A stretch of DNA of 41,977 nt. It comes from an archaeon (GTDB lineage: Archaea > Nanobdellota > Nanobdellia > Woesearchaeales > UBA11576). The notes under the pieces were generated by a model. It searched no databases, was not told the DNA's origin, and saw nothing but the letters and a program-made list of their open reading frames with translations. Below are positions 8,203 to 16,138 of the stretch, one piece after another; positions within the stretch are counted from its first letter, which is position 1; each line of letters opens with the position of its first letter. The stretch spans positions 1 through 41,977 of the forward strand of contig JAGVOD010000061.1 in NCBI GenBank assembly GCA_020052935.1, in the 5' to 3' direction. The position numbers were made by a program, and so were the translations under genes.

Positions 8203-9321
8203 ATGATGGAAGTAGAATGCTCAAAAGACGCGCTGAAACTGCTACACACAGCAGGACTCGAGAAGACACTTGACACAACAAGACAGACATGGCACAGAGC
8301 TGCCACGAGCCTCTATCCGCACACAGAAGACGGCTTCACAGACGCAGTCGAGAAAGCTGAAGGTTTCTTCAACAGCGGCGGACCGCTGACAGCACCAACA
8401 GAACAGACGACGCTGTACAGACAGATACTGGCTTTCTTCGACGAATGCGATGACGAAGCGATGCCGAGCAGCGAAAGGCAGGAACTCTGGCTGAAATACC
8501 CCCTCGTGATGCCATACATAGCATTAGGTGACAGAGTATTAAGATACAAAGAGCTGGGCTTCCAGTCGCTAGGACACCTCGCAGAGAGCGTGACAGGATT
8601 CTGCCTCGGAGACCAACCATTCTGCGCACGCGAAGGGACGTACAGGTGGGTGCACGGCAGCTACAAGAACAGCATATCTAATGAGTGGCACGGAGACCTG
8701 CACGTGATACAGACAGACATCTCCATCCCAGACACACAACAGTACCTGTTCAACGCAGCAGAGTTCACAGGACTGGTCAGACTGGACCCTGGCAAGATAA
8801 GGACGATGTTCGCGCCGGACACGTACTGGGACATGTTCCTCATGAGCCTGCTGAGATACGCAGAAGCGACAGGAAGGAAAGAGATGCCAGAGATAAAAGA
8901 CTGGCAAGATGTATTGCGCGAGACAGGATATGTCCCCACACACAAAGCAGAGGCCGAGCTCGGCACAGACTTCGCGCTCTGGCACGTACAAGGAGAGCTG
9001 CTCATCGAAGGAAGGAAGATGCAAGAACACCCCATATTCATAGCGGATGACTCGCATAACTTCCATTACCCTTACCTGAAAGACGGAAAACTGCTCTTCA
9101 TGAAACCCGATGAACAAGGAGGAATAGAGTCCATACAACCAGAATGGGGAATGTTCAAGGACATGAAATTCAGGGCGAACCTCATATACGAACCAGAAGA
9201 GCTGCCACAACTGTTGAGGGCGACGTACAAACTCTTCGCAAGGGACAGGAGAAGGCTGCCCGCCATAATGGATGTATTCGTCAATGACAGGTTCAGGAGA
9301 GATGGCGCTGCAGGGGAATGA
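8203..9321 (+). CDS. Hypothetical protein, 372 residues, no recognised family
   Basis: I do not recognise this protein. It is soluble, without signal peptide or membrane helix, rich in Trp, Tyr and Asp. It has a helical N-terminal third (residues 1-110) and a more mixed remainder with 'CLGDQPFCAREGTYRWVHGSYKNS', 'EWHGDLHVIQTDIS', 'HPIFIADDSHNFHYPYLKDGKLLFMKPDE'. The HGD, HNFH and paired acidic residues could form a metal site, but no known order of motifs was seen. Two start codons (ATG 8203, ATG 8206) follow GGGGTGA. It is transcribed alone from its own TATA box, 41 bases before the DUF4145-like gene, and could be co-transcribed with it. GC content and codon use match the neighbours. Confidence 0.7.
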   Translation: MMEVECSKDALKLLHTAGLEKTLDTTRQTWHRAATSLYPHTEDGFTDAVEKAEGFFNSGGPLTAPTEQTTLYRQILAFFDECDDEAMPSSERQELWLKYPLVMPYIALGDRVLRYKELGFQSLGHLAESVTGFCLGDQPFCAREGTYRWVHGSYKNSISNEWHGDLHVIQTDISIPDTQQYLFNAAEFTGLVRLDPGKIRTMFAPDTYWDMFLMSLLRYAEATGRKEMPEIKDWQDVLRETGYVPTHKAEAELGTDFALWHVQGELLIEGRKMQEHPIFIADDSHNFHYPYLKDGKLLFMKPDEQGGIESIQPEWGMFKDMKFRANLIYEPEELPQLLRATYKLFARDRRRLPAIMDVFVNDRFRRDGAAGE

Positions 9322-9362
9322 CCGACAAAACTTATTTAAACTACCAAGACTAATAGACAGTC

Positions 9363-10205
9363 ATGGCCACCACCCAACCCAACACACAGCAGTTTAGACT
9401 CCTTCTGAATGAGATAAAAGAAAACGTACTCGTAGCATCGCACCAGAAGATAAACCTCAAGCAGGTCGTGTCGTCCGGGAGCTACATCTATGACTACAAG
9501 TTCAACAAGGCAAAGTATCTCGCGGACAAGGTCAAGAGGAGCAGCACGGAGCTAGTGACAGTCATAGAGAAGCTGCACAAGGCCAACAAGAACCCGAGAC
9601 TCGGAGACACGCTCACGAAGATAATGGTCAATTCCAAATTCGTGAAGGAACTATACCTCGAGCCCGCCAAGGTGCTGCCGATAATCGAGCAGATCGAACG
9701 CGACCTGAAAGAGGTCGAGAAGACAGAGCAGCTGGAGAACGAGATAAATGAATTCGAGCATGAAGCTGCAGCCGCCCCGATGCAGAGGCCCAAATCCGGG
9801 GAAACGAAAATGAACTTCGAGCTGCCCCCGCTGCCAGAGGAGATATCAGACAACATAAAGGCAGACGTGGAAGAGCTCGAGAAATGCTTCTATTCAGGAT
9901 GCTACCGCAGCAGCATAGTGCTGTGCGGAAGGATAATGGAGACAGCGCTGCACCGCAAGTACTTCGAGATAACAGGCAATGACGCGCTCGAGAAAGAGCC
10001 AGGCATCGGACTCGGCAAGCTCATCGCGCGCATGAGCGAGCAGAACATCAAACTCGACCCTGCGCTGCCGCAGCAGATACACTTCATAAACCAGGCAAGG
10101 ATATTCTCAGTCCATACAAAACAAGATGCTTTCGTCCCATCCAAGAACCAGGCCCAGGCCACCATACTATATACTCTGGATGTGATGGGGAAGCTGTTCA
10201 CATAG
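9363..10205 (+). CDS. DUF4145/HEPN-like protein with N-terminal helical region
   Basis: The 280-residue protein has a helical N-terminal half (charged, partly coiled coil at ~95-135, 'EQIERDLKEVEKTEQLENEINEFE'), a Pro-rich linker (~137-160), and a C-terminal domain 'ELEKCFYSGCYRSSIVLCGRIMETALHRKYFEI...LGKLIARMSEQN...INQARIFSVHTKQDAF...AILYTLDVMGKLF'. The C-terminal domain follows the DUF4145 layout (small HEPN-superfamily helical bundle). 'RIFSVH' matches the Rx4H arrangement of HEPN nucleases. DUF4145 proteins are often found with defence or conflict systems; a nuclease role here is only inferred. A TATA-like 'cttatttaaac' lies just upstream, at 9330-9340. Confidence 0.7.
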   Translation: MATTQPNTQQFRLLLNEIKENVLVASHQKINLKQVVSSGSYIYDYKFNKAKYLADKVKRSSTELVTVIEKLHKANKNPRLGDTLTKIMVNSKFVKELYLEPAKVLPIIEQIERDLKEVEKTEQLENEINEFEHEAAAAPMQRPKSGETKMNFELPPLPEEISDNIKADVEELEKCFYSGCYRSSIVLCGRIMETALHRKYFEITGNDALEKEPGIGLGKLIARMSEQNIKLDPALPQQIHFINQARIFSVHTKQDAFVPSKNQAQATILYTLDVMGKLFT

Positions 10206-10210
10206 TCAAT

Positions 10211-10330
10211 TCCGGAAAGTCTGCGGGAAATATTACGGATTTCTTAGAGGATTTTCGGCCAAAAACGAAATTCTCGCAAAAACCGCTCTGAATCCTGAAA
10301 AATCTCCGCCATCATCGGAAGGTTTCCGGA
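10211..10330. repeat. Intergenic inverted-repeat element
   Basis: The arms TCCGGAAA (10211-10218) and TTTCCGGA (10323-10330) are perfectly inverted and enclose further complementary blocks (AGGATT near 10247 with AATCCT near 10290; CGGATTTC-type motifs repeated). The interval is noncoding and lies between the DUF4145-like gene and the toxin-antitoxin promoter. It differs in sequence from the GCAGTGCCAC family. It may be a terminator-like or remnant element. Confidence 0.35.
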
Positions 10331-10394
10331 TTTTCGTGCGAAGGGTTCTTTAAGACTGAAAACAATAATCACATCACAGAAAGGTTTAAATAAT

Positions 10395-10697
10395 ATGACA
10401 TACTCCAATAACATACGTTTTGAGGATATGCTCTCAGTCAGGTATGCAGGACTCAGGATAGCACCAACGCGGGCCGCACAAAGGGAGCTGTTCAAGCTTG
10501 GTCTTGACCTCCAGGACTGCGTAGAGATACTAGATGATGGGTATTCCCCCCGAAAACGGGCCAAAGACACCATCGAAAGATGGCTGGACAAGGGAAACAA
10601 GACACTCAACGCAGTCATCGCGAAAGATTATGATGATACCAGAAATGAGGAATGCTGGGTGCTGATACACATCGGAAAGTTCACGAAGAGGAAATAA
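10395..10697 (+). CDS. DUF4258-type putative toxin of a toxin-antitoxin pair
   Basis: The 100-residue protein has a core 'LFKLGLDLQDCVEILDDGY...RKRAKDTIERWLDKGNKTLNAVIAKDYDDTRNEECWVLIHIGKF'. This corresponds to the DUF4258 pattern (helix with 'xxlsxedvxevLxxG', basic strand, 'ERW', then hydrophobic strands). The fold is related to RelE/MqsR-like RNases, and members sit beside zinc-finger antitoxins. Here the next gene starts two bases after the stop and encodes exactly such a protein, which supports the pairing. A TATA box (ggtttaaataa, 10383-10393) is so close to ATG 10395 that the in-frame ATG at 10428 (preceded by TGAGGAT) is an alternative start. RNase activity is inferred. Confidence 0.7.
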   Translation: MTYSNNIRFEDMLSVRYAGLRIAPTRAAQRELFKLGLDLQDCVEILDDGYSPRKRAKDTIERWLDKGNKTLNAVIAKDYDDTRNEECWVLIHIGKFTKRK

Positions 10698-10698
10698 G

Positions 10699-11007
10699 AT
10701 GAGATGCCACAAGTGCGGAAAGGCCATGAAGTATGCCAAGGGGATGACATTCAACAAGCACAAAGTAGATGGCTGGAGATGCATCTGCGGAGAAGAATAC
10801 TTCAACCCGGAACAGGCACAGCTCATATTACTGCTCAACAAGCTGAAGCGGCAGCGATTCAAGCTCAAGCTGAGCCAAGTGCGCAGCAACCTGATACTGA
10901 GGATACCAAAAGAGGTCGGCGAGGCGCTGAACCTCCACAAGGGAGAAGAGGTCTATTTCTCGCTTGATGACAGCGGCAAGATGAAGATAGAGACCTGCGG
11001 CCGCTGA
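10699..11007 (+). CDS. MqsA-like zinc finger fused to AbrB/SpoVT domain, putative antitoxin
   Basis: The 102-residue protein has two parts. Residues 1-45 are a zinc ribbon (MRCHKCGKAMKYAKG...WRCICGEEYFNPEQAQLI) of the YgiT/MqsA N-terminal kind, with CxxC and CxC ligand pairs. Residues ~58-100 are a swapped-hairpin AbrB domain ('VRSNLILRIPKEVGEALNLHKGEEVYFSLDDSGKMKIE'). A zinc ribbon linked to AbrB after a DUF4258 gene is a recurring archaeal toxin-antitoxin layout. The AbrB part should bind the operon promoter and the zinc ribbon the toxin; both roles are inferred from family knowledge. The coding region abuts the upstream gene with a GAGGAAAT ribosome site. Confidence 0.8.
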   Translation: MRCHKCGKAMKYAKGMTFNKHKVDGWRCICGEEYFNPEQAQLILLLNKLKRQRFKLKLSQVRSNLILRIPKEVGEALNLHKGEEVYFSLDDSGKMKIETCGR

Positions 11008-11060
11008 CAGGAAGCACCAGACCAAAAAACCCACATTTGGTACTTGTTCAGCTGATGGCC

Positions 11061-11192
11061 GCAGCAGTGCCACGCCATGCTACGCTTGTTGATTATTCTA
11101 GCAACTGCTTGACACCCCGGAGGGGGCATCCCCCGTCAAGCAGCGACCCTCTTCTCGAAAAACGCTACGCAAAATGGCGGTGGCACTGCTGC
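11061..11192. repeat. Palindromic element, copy B (compact form)
   Basis: This 132-base copy shows the family in its simplest form. Ends 11061-11076 and 11176-11192 pair over 13 contiguous bases (GCAGCAGTGCCAC/GTGGCACTGCTGC). The inner stem CTGCTTGAC (11105-11113)/GTCAAGCAG (11135-11143) is a perfect 9-bp helix enclosing ACCCCGGAGGGGGCATCCCCC. The G run can pair with either C run, so the core could switch between two hairpins. The 3' block 'aacgctacgcaaaatggcggtgg' is shared with copies A and F. It lies between the toxin-antitoxin pair and the sigma-factor promoter (TATA at 11239-11249). There is no coding capacity. Confidence 0.78.
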
Positions 11193-11317
11193 CAAACAAA
11201 AATCATATTCGTTTAAACTGGCTATAAAGCCCAGAAAAAGTATTTAAACCAGTTCTGCATATTTCTTTGAGTATCTATATCTGGGGGCAAGGAGACTATT
11301 CCTCAAAGGATGAAACA

Positions 11318-12658
11318 ATGGAATCTATCGATAACTATGCAGAGCAGGCACAAGACCGAGGCACACGAGATAGCAGAAGCAACCTAGAAAAATACATGCA
11401 CGAGATAGCGCGCTGGCCATTGCTCACGGCTGAAGAAGAGAACTCCCTGGCATGCAGCATAGCAGAAGCAAGAGATAATCTCGAGAACCAGCTCTACGCA
11501 ACAGGATACGGAAGAAGGCTGCTGCTGGGGCTGGGGGAAGAAGTAAATCTGGGAAAGACCCGCGCAAGCAGTGTGCTTGTAATAAGAAGGATGAAGAGAG
11601 AAGACAACAATGAAGAGCTGCGCCATAGCGATCTCGACAGGCTGATGAAAGGGCTGGCGCAAGAACTCCCCCTCAAAAGCATAAGAGCGGCCCTGAAGAG
11701 CACCATGCTGCAAGAACAGACAAGAAGAGAACTACTACACGAATTCTACAAAAGGCTGGAGGAATACGTGAAGCTGGCAGGATACGTGCGAGAACACCCA
11801 GAAAGAAAAAGGAAGGCACTTCTCCACAGACAGCTCGCGGCATACCGACAAGAATTCGGAGTCAATCCATCAGAAGCAGAGGGACACTACAACGAACTGG
11901 TCGGGATCGACAAGAGGCTCAAGCGCGACACAGACAAGCTGACATGCAGCAACCTCAGATTGGTCGTGAGCATAGCGAAGAGGAGCGTGTGGAGAGTCAT
12001 GCCGCTGGAAGAGCTGATCCAGGAAGGCAACATCGGACTGATGAAGGCCGTCGAGAGGTACGACCGAAAAGTAGGAAGGTTCTCGACATACGCGACATGG
12101 TGGATAAGACAGGCAATACAGAGATCAATAGCAGACAAGCTCAACCTGATACAGCTGCCGGTACACGTGGTGGAGAAGATGCAACGGATATCCCGGAAGA
12201 GAGCAGTATACTACAACCAGTACGGCTACCCGACAGACACAGGATACGCAGACCCTGAGAGGATGGCGCGGATGACCCGACTGAAGCTCAAGGAAGTGCT
12301 CAAATGCAACAAGATAGACCTGCTAAGATACCCCATATCCCTGGACGCCCCGGTGGTCAAGGATGAAGAAGGCGCAAACGACCTGTTCACATTCATACCT
12401 GACGAGAAATCGCCGGCACCGCTAGAATGGGCAGAAAGACAACAGCTGACAGATAGAGTCGACGCTGCACTCGGCGCCGGCTGCGACTCCCGGGACAAGA
12501 GAGTCATAATCCTGAGACATTTTGAAGACAGGACCCTCGAAGAAGGCGGCAAAGAACTCAACGTGACCAGGGAGAGGGTGAGGCAGATACAGGCAAAGAT
12601 ACAGAAAAGACTAAGGAAGAAAGAGTACAGGCTCGACGGGCTGAGAGACAGCACTTGA
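11318..12658 (+). CDS. Bacterial-type sigma-70 family RNA polymerase sigma factor
   Basis: The 446-residue protein contains every conserved sigma-70 region. Region 1.2 is at ~22-50 ('[16 protein letters not shown]'), followed by a non-conserved insert. Region 2 is at ~209-276: '[12 protein letters not shown]', '[20 protein letters not shown]' and the -10-recognition/melting helix '[18 protein letters not shown]'. Region 3 is at ~283-350 ('LPVHVVEKM'). Region 4.2 is at ~404-436 ('[22 protein letters not shown]'), the helix-turn-helix for the -35 element. In bacteria this would act as a core-polymerase promoter factor. Archaea normally use TBP/TFB, although complete sigma factors have been reported in some archaeal single-cell genomes. 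Start ATG 11318 follows AAGGATG. The frame is also open from TTG 11267, which sits ~25 bases after a TATA box. Codon use is like its neighbours. Confidence 0.93.
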   Translation: MESIDNYAEQAQDRGTRDSRSNLEKYMHEIARWPLLTAEEENSLACSIAEARDNLENQLYATGYGRRLLLGLGEEVNLGKTRASSVLVIRRMKREDNNEELRHSDLDRLMKGLAQELPLKSIRAALKSTMLQEQTRRELLHEFYKRLEEYVKLAGYVREHPERKRKALLHRQLAAYRQEFGVNPSEAEGHYNELVGIDKRLKRDTDKLTCSNLRLVVSIAKRSVWRVMPLEELIQEGNIGLMKAVERYDRKVGRFSTYATWWIRQAIQRSIADKLNLIQLPVHVVEKMQRISRKRAVYYNQYGYPTDTGYADPERMARMTRLKLKEVLKCNKIDLLRYPISLDAPVVKDEEGANDLFTFIPDEKSPAPLEWAERQQLTDRVDAALGAGCDSRDKRVIILRHFEDRTLEEGGKELNVTRERVRQIQAKIQKRLRKKEYRLDGLRDST

Positions 12659-12704
12659 TCCTAGACGCAAGATAGAAAAAAGAAAGAAGAAAAAATAAAA
12701 AAAT

Positions 12705-13532
12705 CTAACCGCACGCCGCCAAACAAGCAGCCTTTGCTGCAGGAGGCATGCCATTGCAGGCATCACAGCCGATAGTCGCCCTCTCGTCGGTGTTCCACTT
12801 CGTGGCTTCTGCTTCGTAGTCCGGAGCTTCTGAAGGCTCTTCAGCAGCAGGCTCAGCAGCCTCTTCCTCGGCAGGAGCTTCCCTGACAGGAGCGCTGTAC
12901 GTGCTCGCCAACTTGGACATGTCTGTGCAGCCCGCAATCTCCTCATCAGAGATCTTGCTCTGAGCGCCGATAGTCCCGTAGTCGTTGAGCGACAAGACGG
13001 TCTTTCCGCCCTGCACGACCTTCACCATGCCAAAAGGAACCTGTGAAGAGACCCAGTACTCGCCAGCAGCCTGAGAGAACTTAGCGACAACAAGCGTCTT
13101 GCCTGACGGAGTCGTGTAAGTGCCAGGCGCCCAGCCAGGCATGTCTGCATTGTAAGAATCTCCCTTGGTAGGCACTGTACTGCCCTGCACATCCTTGATG
13201 TTCATGCACAGGACCTGGTCACCGGTCTTCATGACATACTTCGATGCCTTCTGGGTGCTGGGATTCATCCAGACCTGCATGACAGACTCCTGCCCGCCAG
13301 TCTCTGTACTCATCTGGAACTTCGCCAGGGTAGGTGAGTTCTCAATCAGCTCAGTGCGCATAGTCACTGTCTGGCTACCTTGCTTCGAGACAGTCTCAGA
13401 CCACATCCCGGCCTTCCATTCCATGAAGCCAGCATACTTCGATGTCTTGGCTGGCTTTTCAGCGGTCTCGCCGCCAGAACAGCCTACTATCAACACAGAC
13501 AGAATCAACAGAACAAACAATGCTTTTTTCAT
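12705..13532 (-). CDS. Exported lipoprotein of unknown function
   Basis: The 275-residue protein has a lipoprotein signal (MKKALFVLLILSVLIVGCSG, lipobox Cys18). The body (~30-205) is beta-rich with repeated 'GSQTVTMRTELIENSPTLAKFQM', 'VMQVWMNP', 'YWVSSQVPFGMVKVVQGGKTVL'. This layout is like LolA/LppX-type or DUF4412-like outer-surface beta sheets, but I cannot assign a family. An Ala/Glu/Pro-rich linker (~208-240) leads to a C-terminal module 'TIGCDACNGMPPAAKAACLAACG' with four cysteines, which could bind metal or form two disulfides. A ribosome site GGGGGTG precedes the ATG. It ends 46 bases past the sigma-factor stop, convergent with it. Confidence 0.72.
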   Translation of the reverse strand: MKKALFVLLILSVLIVGCSGGETAEKPAKTSKYAGFMEWKAGMWSETVSKQGSQTVTMRTELIENSPTLAKFQMSTETGGQESVMQVWMNPSTQKASKYVMKTGDQVLCMNIKDVQGSTVPTKGDSYNADMPGWAPGTYTTPSGKTLVVAKFSQAAGEYWVSSQVPFGMVKVVQGGKTVLSLNDYGTIGAQSKISDEEIAGCTDMSKLASTYSAPVREAPAEEEAAEPAAEEPSEAPDYEAEATKWNTDERATIGCDACNGMPPAAKAACLAACG

Positions 13533-13613
13533 CTAAACACCCCCGATTGTGATATAAGAGAAACAGCGCATAATGGGTATTTAAAATTATCTCGGCCTTT
13601 TTATACGTTTGAA

Positions 13614-13867
13614 GCAGTGCCACGCCCTACTCGCCTCGCTGAAACCGCTAGTTGCTCGCTTCGCTCGCAACATAAACCCGCTCGGCTCGTTCGTTGCCGG
13701 CTCGCGCCCTGCAGGATATGACGAAGCGTGACCAGCCCCCGGATGGGTACTCAGAAACCTTCGGTTTCTGGTATCTCGCTCCCTGCGGTCGGAGACAACC
13801 CCCGTCACGCACCGACGGCGCTTGTGATTGGCGCTCGCAATATTGGCAACGACGGGCGTGGCACTGC
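13614..13867. repeat. Palindromic element, copy C
   Basis: It has perfect 13-bp terminal inverted repeats GCAGTGCCACGCC (13614-13626) and GGCGTGGCACTGC (13855-13867). The inner stem GCGTGAC (13726-13732)/GTCACGC (13804-13810) surrounds CCCCCGGATGGG, an inserted hairpin (13752-13770) and ACAACCCCC. A 30-base stretch at 13746-13775 covering that hairpin is identical to 2776-2805 of copy A. Additional palindromic blocks rich in GCTCG occupy 13640-13710. It fills the gap between two minus-strand genes, the permease terminating just inside 13882. No coding sequence is credible. Confidence 0.75.
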
Positions 13868-13881
13868 CTCTTAGACTAGAA

Positions 13882-15249
13882 CTACTTTCTCTTCTTGGGC
13901 TTTGCTTTAAGCATCTTAGTTCGCTTAGGCTGCTCTGGCTCCTTCAGACTCAGCTTCTCCTTCATGTGCGCGTGGAACTTCCTCTCGCCGAATATAGAAT
14001 AGATCAGCATGCCTGACAAGAACAGCATCATGCCAACAAAGAACAGCTTCTTGCTGAAGCTGAACAGCAAGGCAGCGCAGGAGAGAAGGCCTAACGCGGG
14101 AATGACAGGGAACTTGCCTATGTTACCCCAAACCCTGAAGCCCCTCGGGACATGATGATGAGAATAACGCAGGACAATCACGCAAAGGTTGACGACCAGG
14201 AAGATGAACAACGCACCGAAGTCAGTCAGGAAAGCAATAGAAGCAATATCGCCCCAGATGATGAACACAGAACATATAGCTGTAATGATGAGCACAGACA
14301 CATAAGGCACGCGGCGGGTCTTGCTGACTTTCAGCAGCCACTGCGGCATAGAGTGCTGCTCAGCCATGCCATAGATCATCCTGGACGTGGCGATGAGCAG
14401 GCCTATCACTGTAGAACCAGTAGCGGCAAGGGCCATCACAGCCATCATTATGCCTGCCTTGGTACCCAGCAACGACGTCATTATGTCTGACAAAGGAGAG
14501 TTGGAAGCTGCCAGCTGAGACCAGGGCAGCACACTGACAGCTATTATCGCGACAGCGACGTAAAGCACTGTAGAGATGATGACAGACAGGATAAGCGCCA
14601 GAGGAAGGGTGCGCTTAGGATCCTTCACCTCCTCACCTATGTTGCCTATGTTCTCAAAGCCCAGGAAAGCGAAAAAGATAAGCGCAGCGCCAGTGAAGAT
14701 GCCAGGAAGGCCAGATGGCGACTCGAAGTAGAACTCGACAGGCTTGATGTGAGGCGCGCCGACAACGATGACCAATACCAAGCCAACCACTGCAAGTATG
14801 ACCATCACGGAATCGAACCACAAAGCCTGCTTGACACCCACAAGATTGAACACGGTCAGGACAAACATAAGCAGCAATGCACAGAATACTATATTCCAGC
14901 CAGTGAGGAAAGAGAGGTAGCCGCCGAAGCCCAAAGCGACAGCAGCAGTAGCGATCAACGTCGTGACAAGCTTAAGCCACGCTATTCCGAAAGAGAACCT
15001 CCTATCACGGAAAGCACGCTCTGTATATACATACTCAGCAGCATCATAAGGAAAAGTCGAGGCGAGCTCTGCATAGCTCAGGCCAGTGCACGCGGCGATG
15101 AAGGCAGCGACGAGAAAAGACAACCACAGCTCATTGCCAGCTATGCCTGCAGCCTTGCCTATTATCACGTAGATGCCGGCGCCGATTATGACGCCAAGAA
15201 CATAAGATATAGTGCCGAAAAGCCCGATCTCACGCTTAAGCCTGAACAA
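13882..15249 (-). CDS. APC-family amino acid permease
   Basis: The 455-residue protein has about twelve transmembrane segments. The first contains 'VLGVIIGAGIYVIIG', the Gly-rich unwound helix that binds the amino acid carboxylate in APC transporters. 'GLSYAELASTFPYDAAEYVY' (residues ~56-76) is the conserved TM2/loop motif, and 'ALIFFAFLGFENIGNIGEEVKDPKRTLP' (~188-216) is the TM6 signature. The last ~35 residues are a basic tail (KPKKRK end). It probably imports amino acids by proton or sodium coupling, fitting a lineage with reduced biosynthesis; the substrate is not deducible. The start at 15249 follows TTAAAGAGGTGATTGC, a full ribosome site. It is transcribed alone, upstream of the intergenic leader at 15398. 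Confidence 0.9.
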   Translation of the reverse strand: MFRLKREIGLFGTISYVLGVIIGAGIYVIIGKAAGIAGNELWLSFLVAAFIAACTGLSYAELASTFPYDAAEYVYTERAFRDRRFSFGIAWLKLVTTLIATAAVALGFGGYLSFLTGWNIVFCALLLMFVLTVFNLVGVKQALWFDSVMVILAVVGLVLVIVVGAPHIKPVEFYFESPSGLPGIFTGAALIFFAFLGFENIGNIGEEVKDPKRTLPLALILSVIISTVLYVAVAIIAVSVLPWSQLAASNSPLSDIMTSLLGTKAGIMMAVMALAATGSTVIGLLIATSRMIYGMAEQHSMPQWLLKVSKTRRVPYVSVLIITAICSVFIIWGDIASIAFLTDFGALFIFLVVNLCVIVLRYSHHHVPRGFRVWGNIGKFPVIPALGLLSCAALLFSFSKKLFFVGMMLFLSGMLIYSIFGERKFHAHMKEKLSLKEPEQPKRTKMLKAKPKKRK

Positions 15250-15397
15250 GCAATCACCTCTTTAATGTCGGGCAATAATGCAAAAGGGTTTTAAAATGTT
15301 TCTACTGAAAAAAGCCTCTCGACGAGGCCAAAAAATATCAGCCGCCACTAATACACCAGATGCATCATGCTTCCGACGAGAAAACCCAAAAAACATT

Positions 15398-15526
15398 AAG
15401 TATATAAACAAGTTTCACCTAGCTATAGGATACTGAGGTGAGGAGAGAACTCTCTTAAATAGCAAGGAGTCATCACAACCGATGAAAAACGTATTTCTCG
15501 TATGTCGAGAGAGAGGTCTTTGAAAA
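15398..15526 (+). promoter_or_regulatory. TATA box and structured leader with 13-codon upstream ORF
   Basis: AAGTATATAAACAAG (TATA at 15401-15408) is followed by a ~100-base leader. The leader contains TCACCT/AGGTGA arms (15415-15420 and 15436-15441), a GGAGAGAACTCTCT palindrome (15442-15455) and a small ORF at 15482-15523 (MKNVFLVCRERGL, then TGA) ending three bases before the real ATG. Its AAGGAG ribosome site is at 15464-15469, and GAGAGAGG inside the small ORF serves the main gene. This looks like leader-peptide or RNA-structure control; that is an inference. Confidence 0.4.
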
Positions 15527-16111
15527 ATGAAAAATCTTGGCAGATTAATCGCCAAAACAAACATAGGCAACAACAAACGCGGATTCAAGCCGCCCATGAA
15601 GAGCGAATCCTTCCTGAACAAGATGTTCCAGGAAGGAGGTAAGAAGGCATCATACAACCTTCGCGCAGACGACACAACACTAGCCGCAAATTCTGGCAGC
15701 ACTGACTCAGAAGACGACCCGCCTCCAGGTAGTGGCGATTCTATAGATTGGGTCGTAGAGCCATCGCTCTACACATCTGATGAGAAAGACGATGAGACCA
15801 GATACCTCCCTGAAGAGACTGAAGATGCTCCAGGAACAGAGGATTCTGAGCTGGACTATATGGCATCGGTGCCGTACGGCCTAGGGCAAGATACAACAGC
15901 CATGTCTGCAGAAGGATACGACTCTACAGACGAGGCAGTCCTGCTATACGACAGCATGCAGCGAGCCATGAAGGATATCCACTTCAGGAGGATAGTCTTC
16001 GAGACGGCACCATCTGACTACGACCTGTTCAGGCCGAGGAACGCGGCATTGACGATGTCCCAGGACGTGGACATCCTCGCCAAGAAGATAACAGATGTAG
16101 AAGGGCTCTAA
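15527..16111 (+). CDS. Acidic hypothetical protein, 194 residues
   Basis: No family was recognised. The first ~45 residues are basic (NLGRLIAKTNIGNNKRGFKPPMK), the middle (~58-110) is very acidic and low in complexity (DSEDDPPPGSGD, DEKDDETRYLPEETEDAPGTEDSE), and the C-terminal ~70 residues are more ordered ('DEAVLLYDSMQRAMKDIHFRRIVFETAPSDYDLFRPRNAALTMSQDVDILAKKITDVE'). There is no signal peptide or membrane segment. The charge pattern suggests a largely disordered protein that binds nucleic acid or a basic partner at its ends. Its unusual leader (15398-15526) is the most informative feature. It ends 28 bases before the convergent ZIP transporter, with T runs between the two serving as terminators. 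Confidence 0.65.
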   Translation: MKNLGRLIAKTNIGNNKRGFKPPMKSESFLNKMFQEGGKKASYNLRADDTTLAANSGSTDSEDDPPPGSGDSIDWVVEPSLYTSDEKDDETRYLPEETEDAPGTEDSELDYMASVPYGLGQDTTAMSAEGYDSTDEAVLLYDSMQRAMKDIHFRRIVFETAPSDYDLFRPRNAALTMSQDVDILAKKITDVEGL

Positions 16112-16138
16112 GCCAAAATCTTTTTGATTTTCTATTTT

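Noticed and set aside
11267-12658. Bacterial contamination or chimeric contig as source of the sigma gene
   Set aside because: Codon use (AUA, AGG/AGA) is like the archaeal neighbours, a TATA box precedes the gene, and members of the same repeat family lie on both sides.
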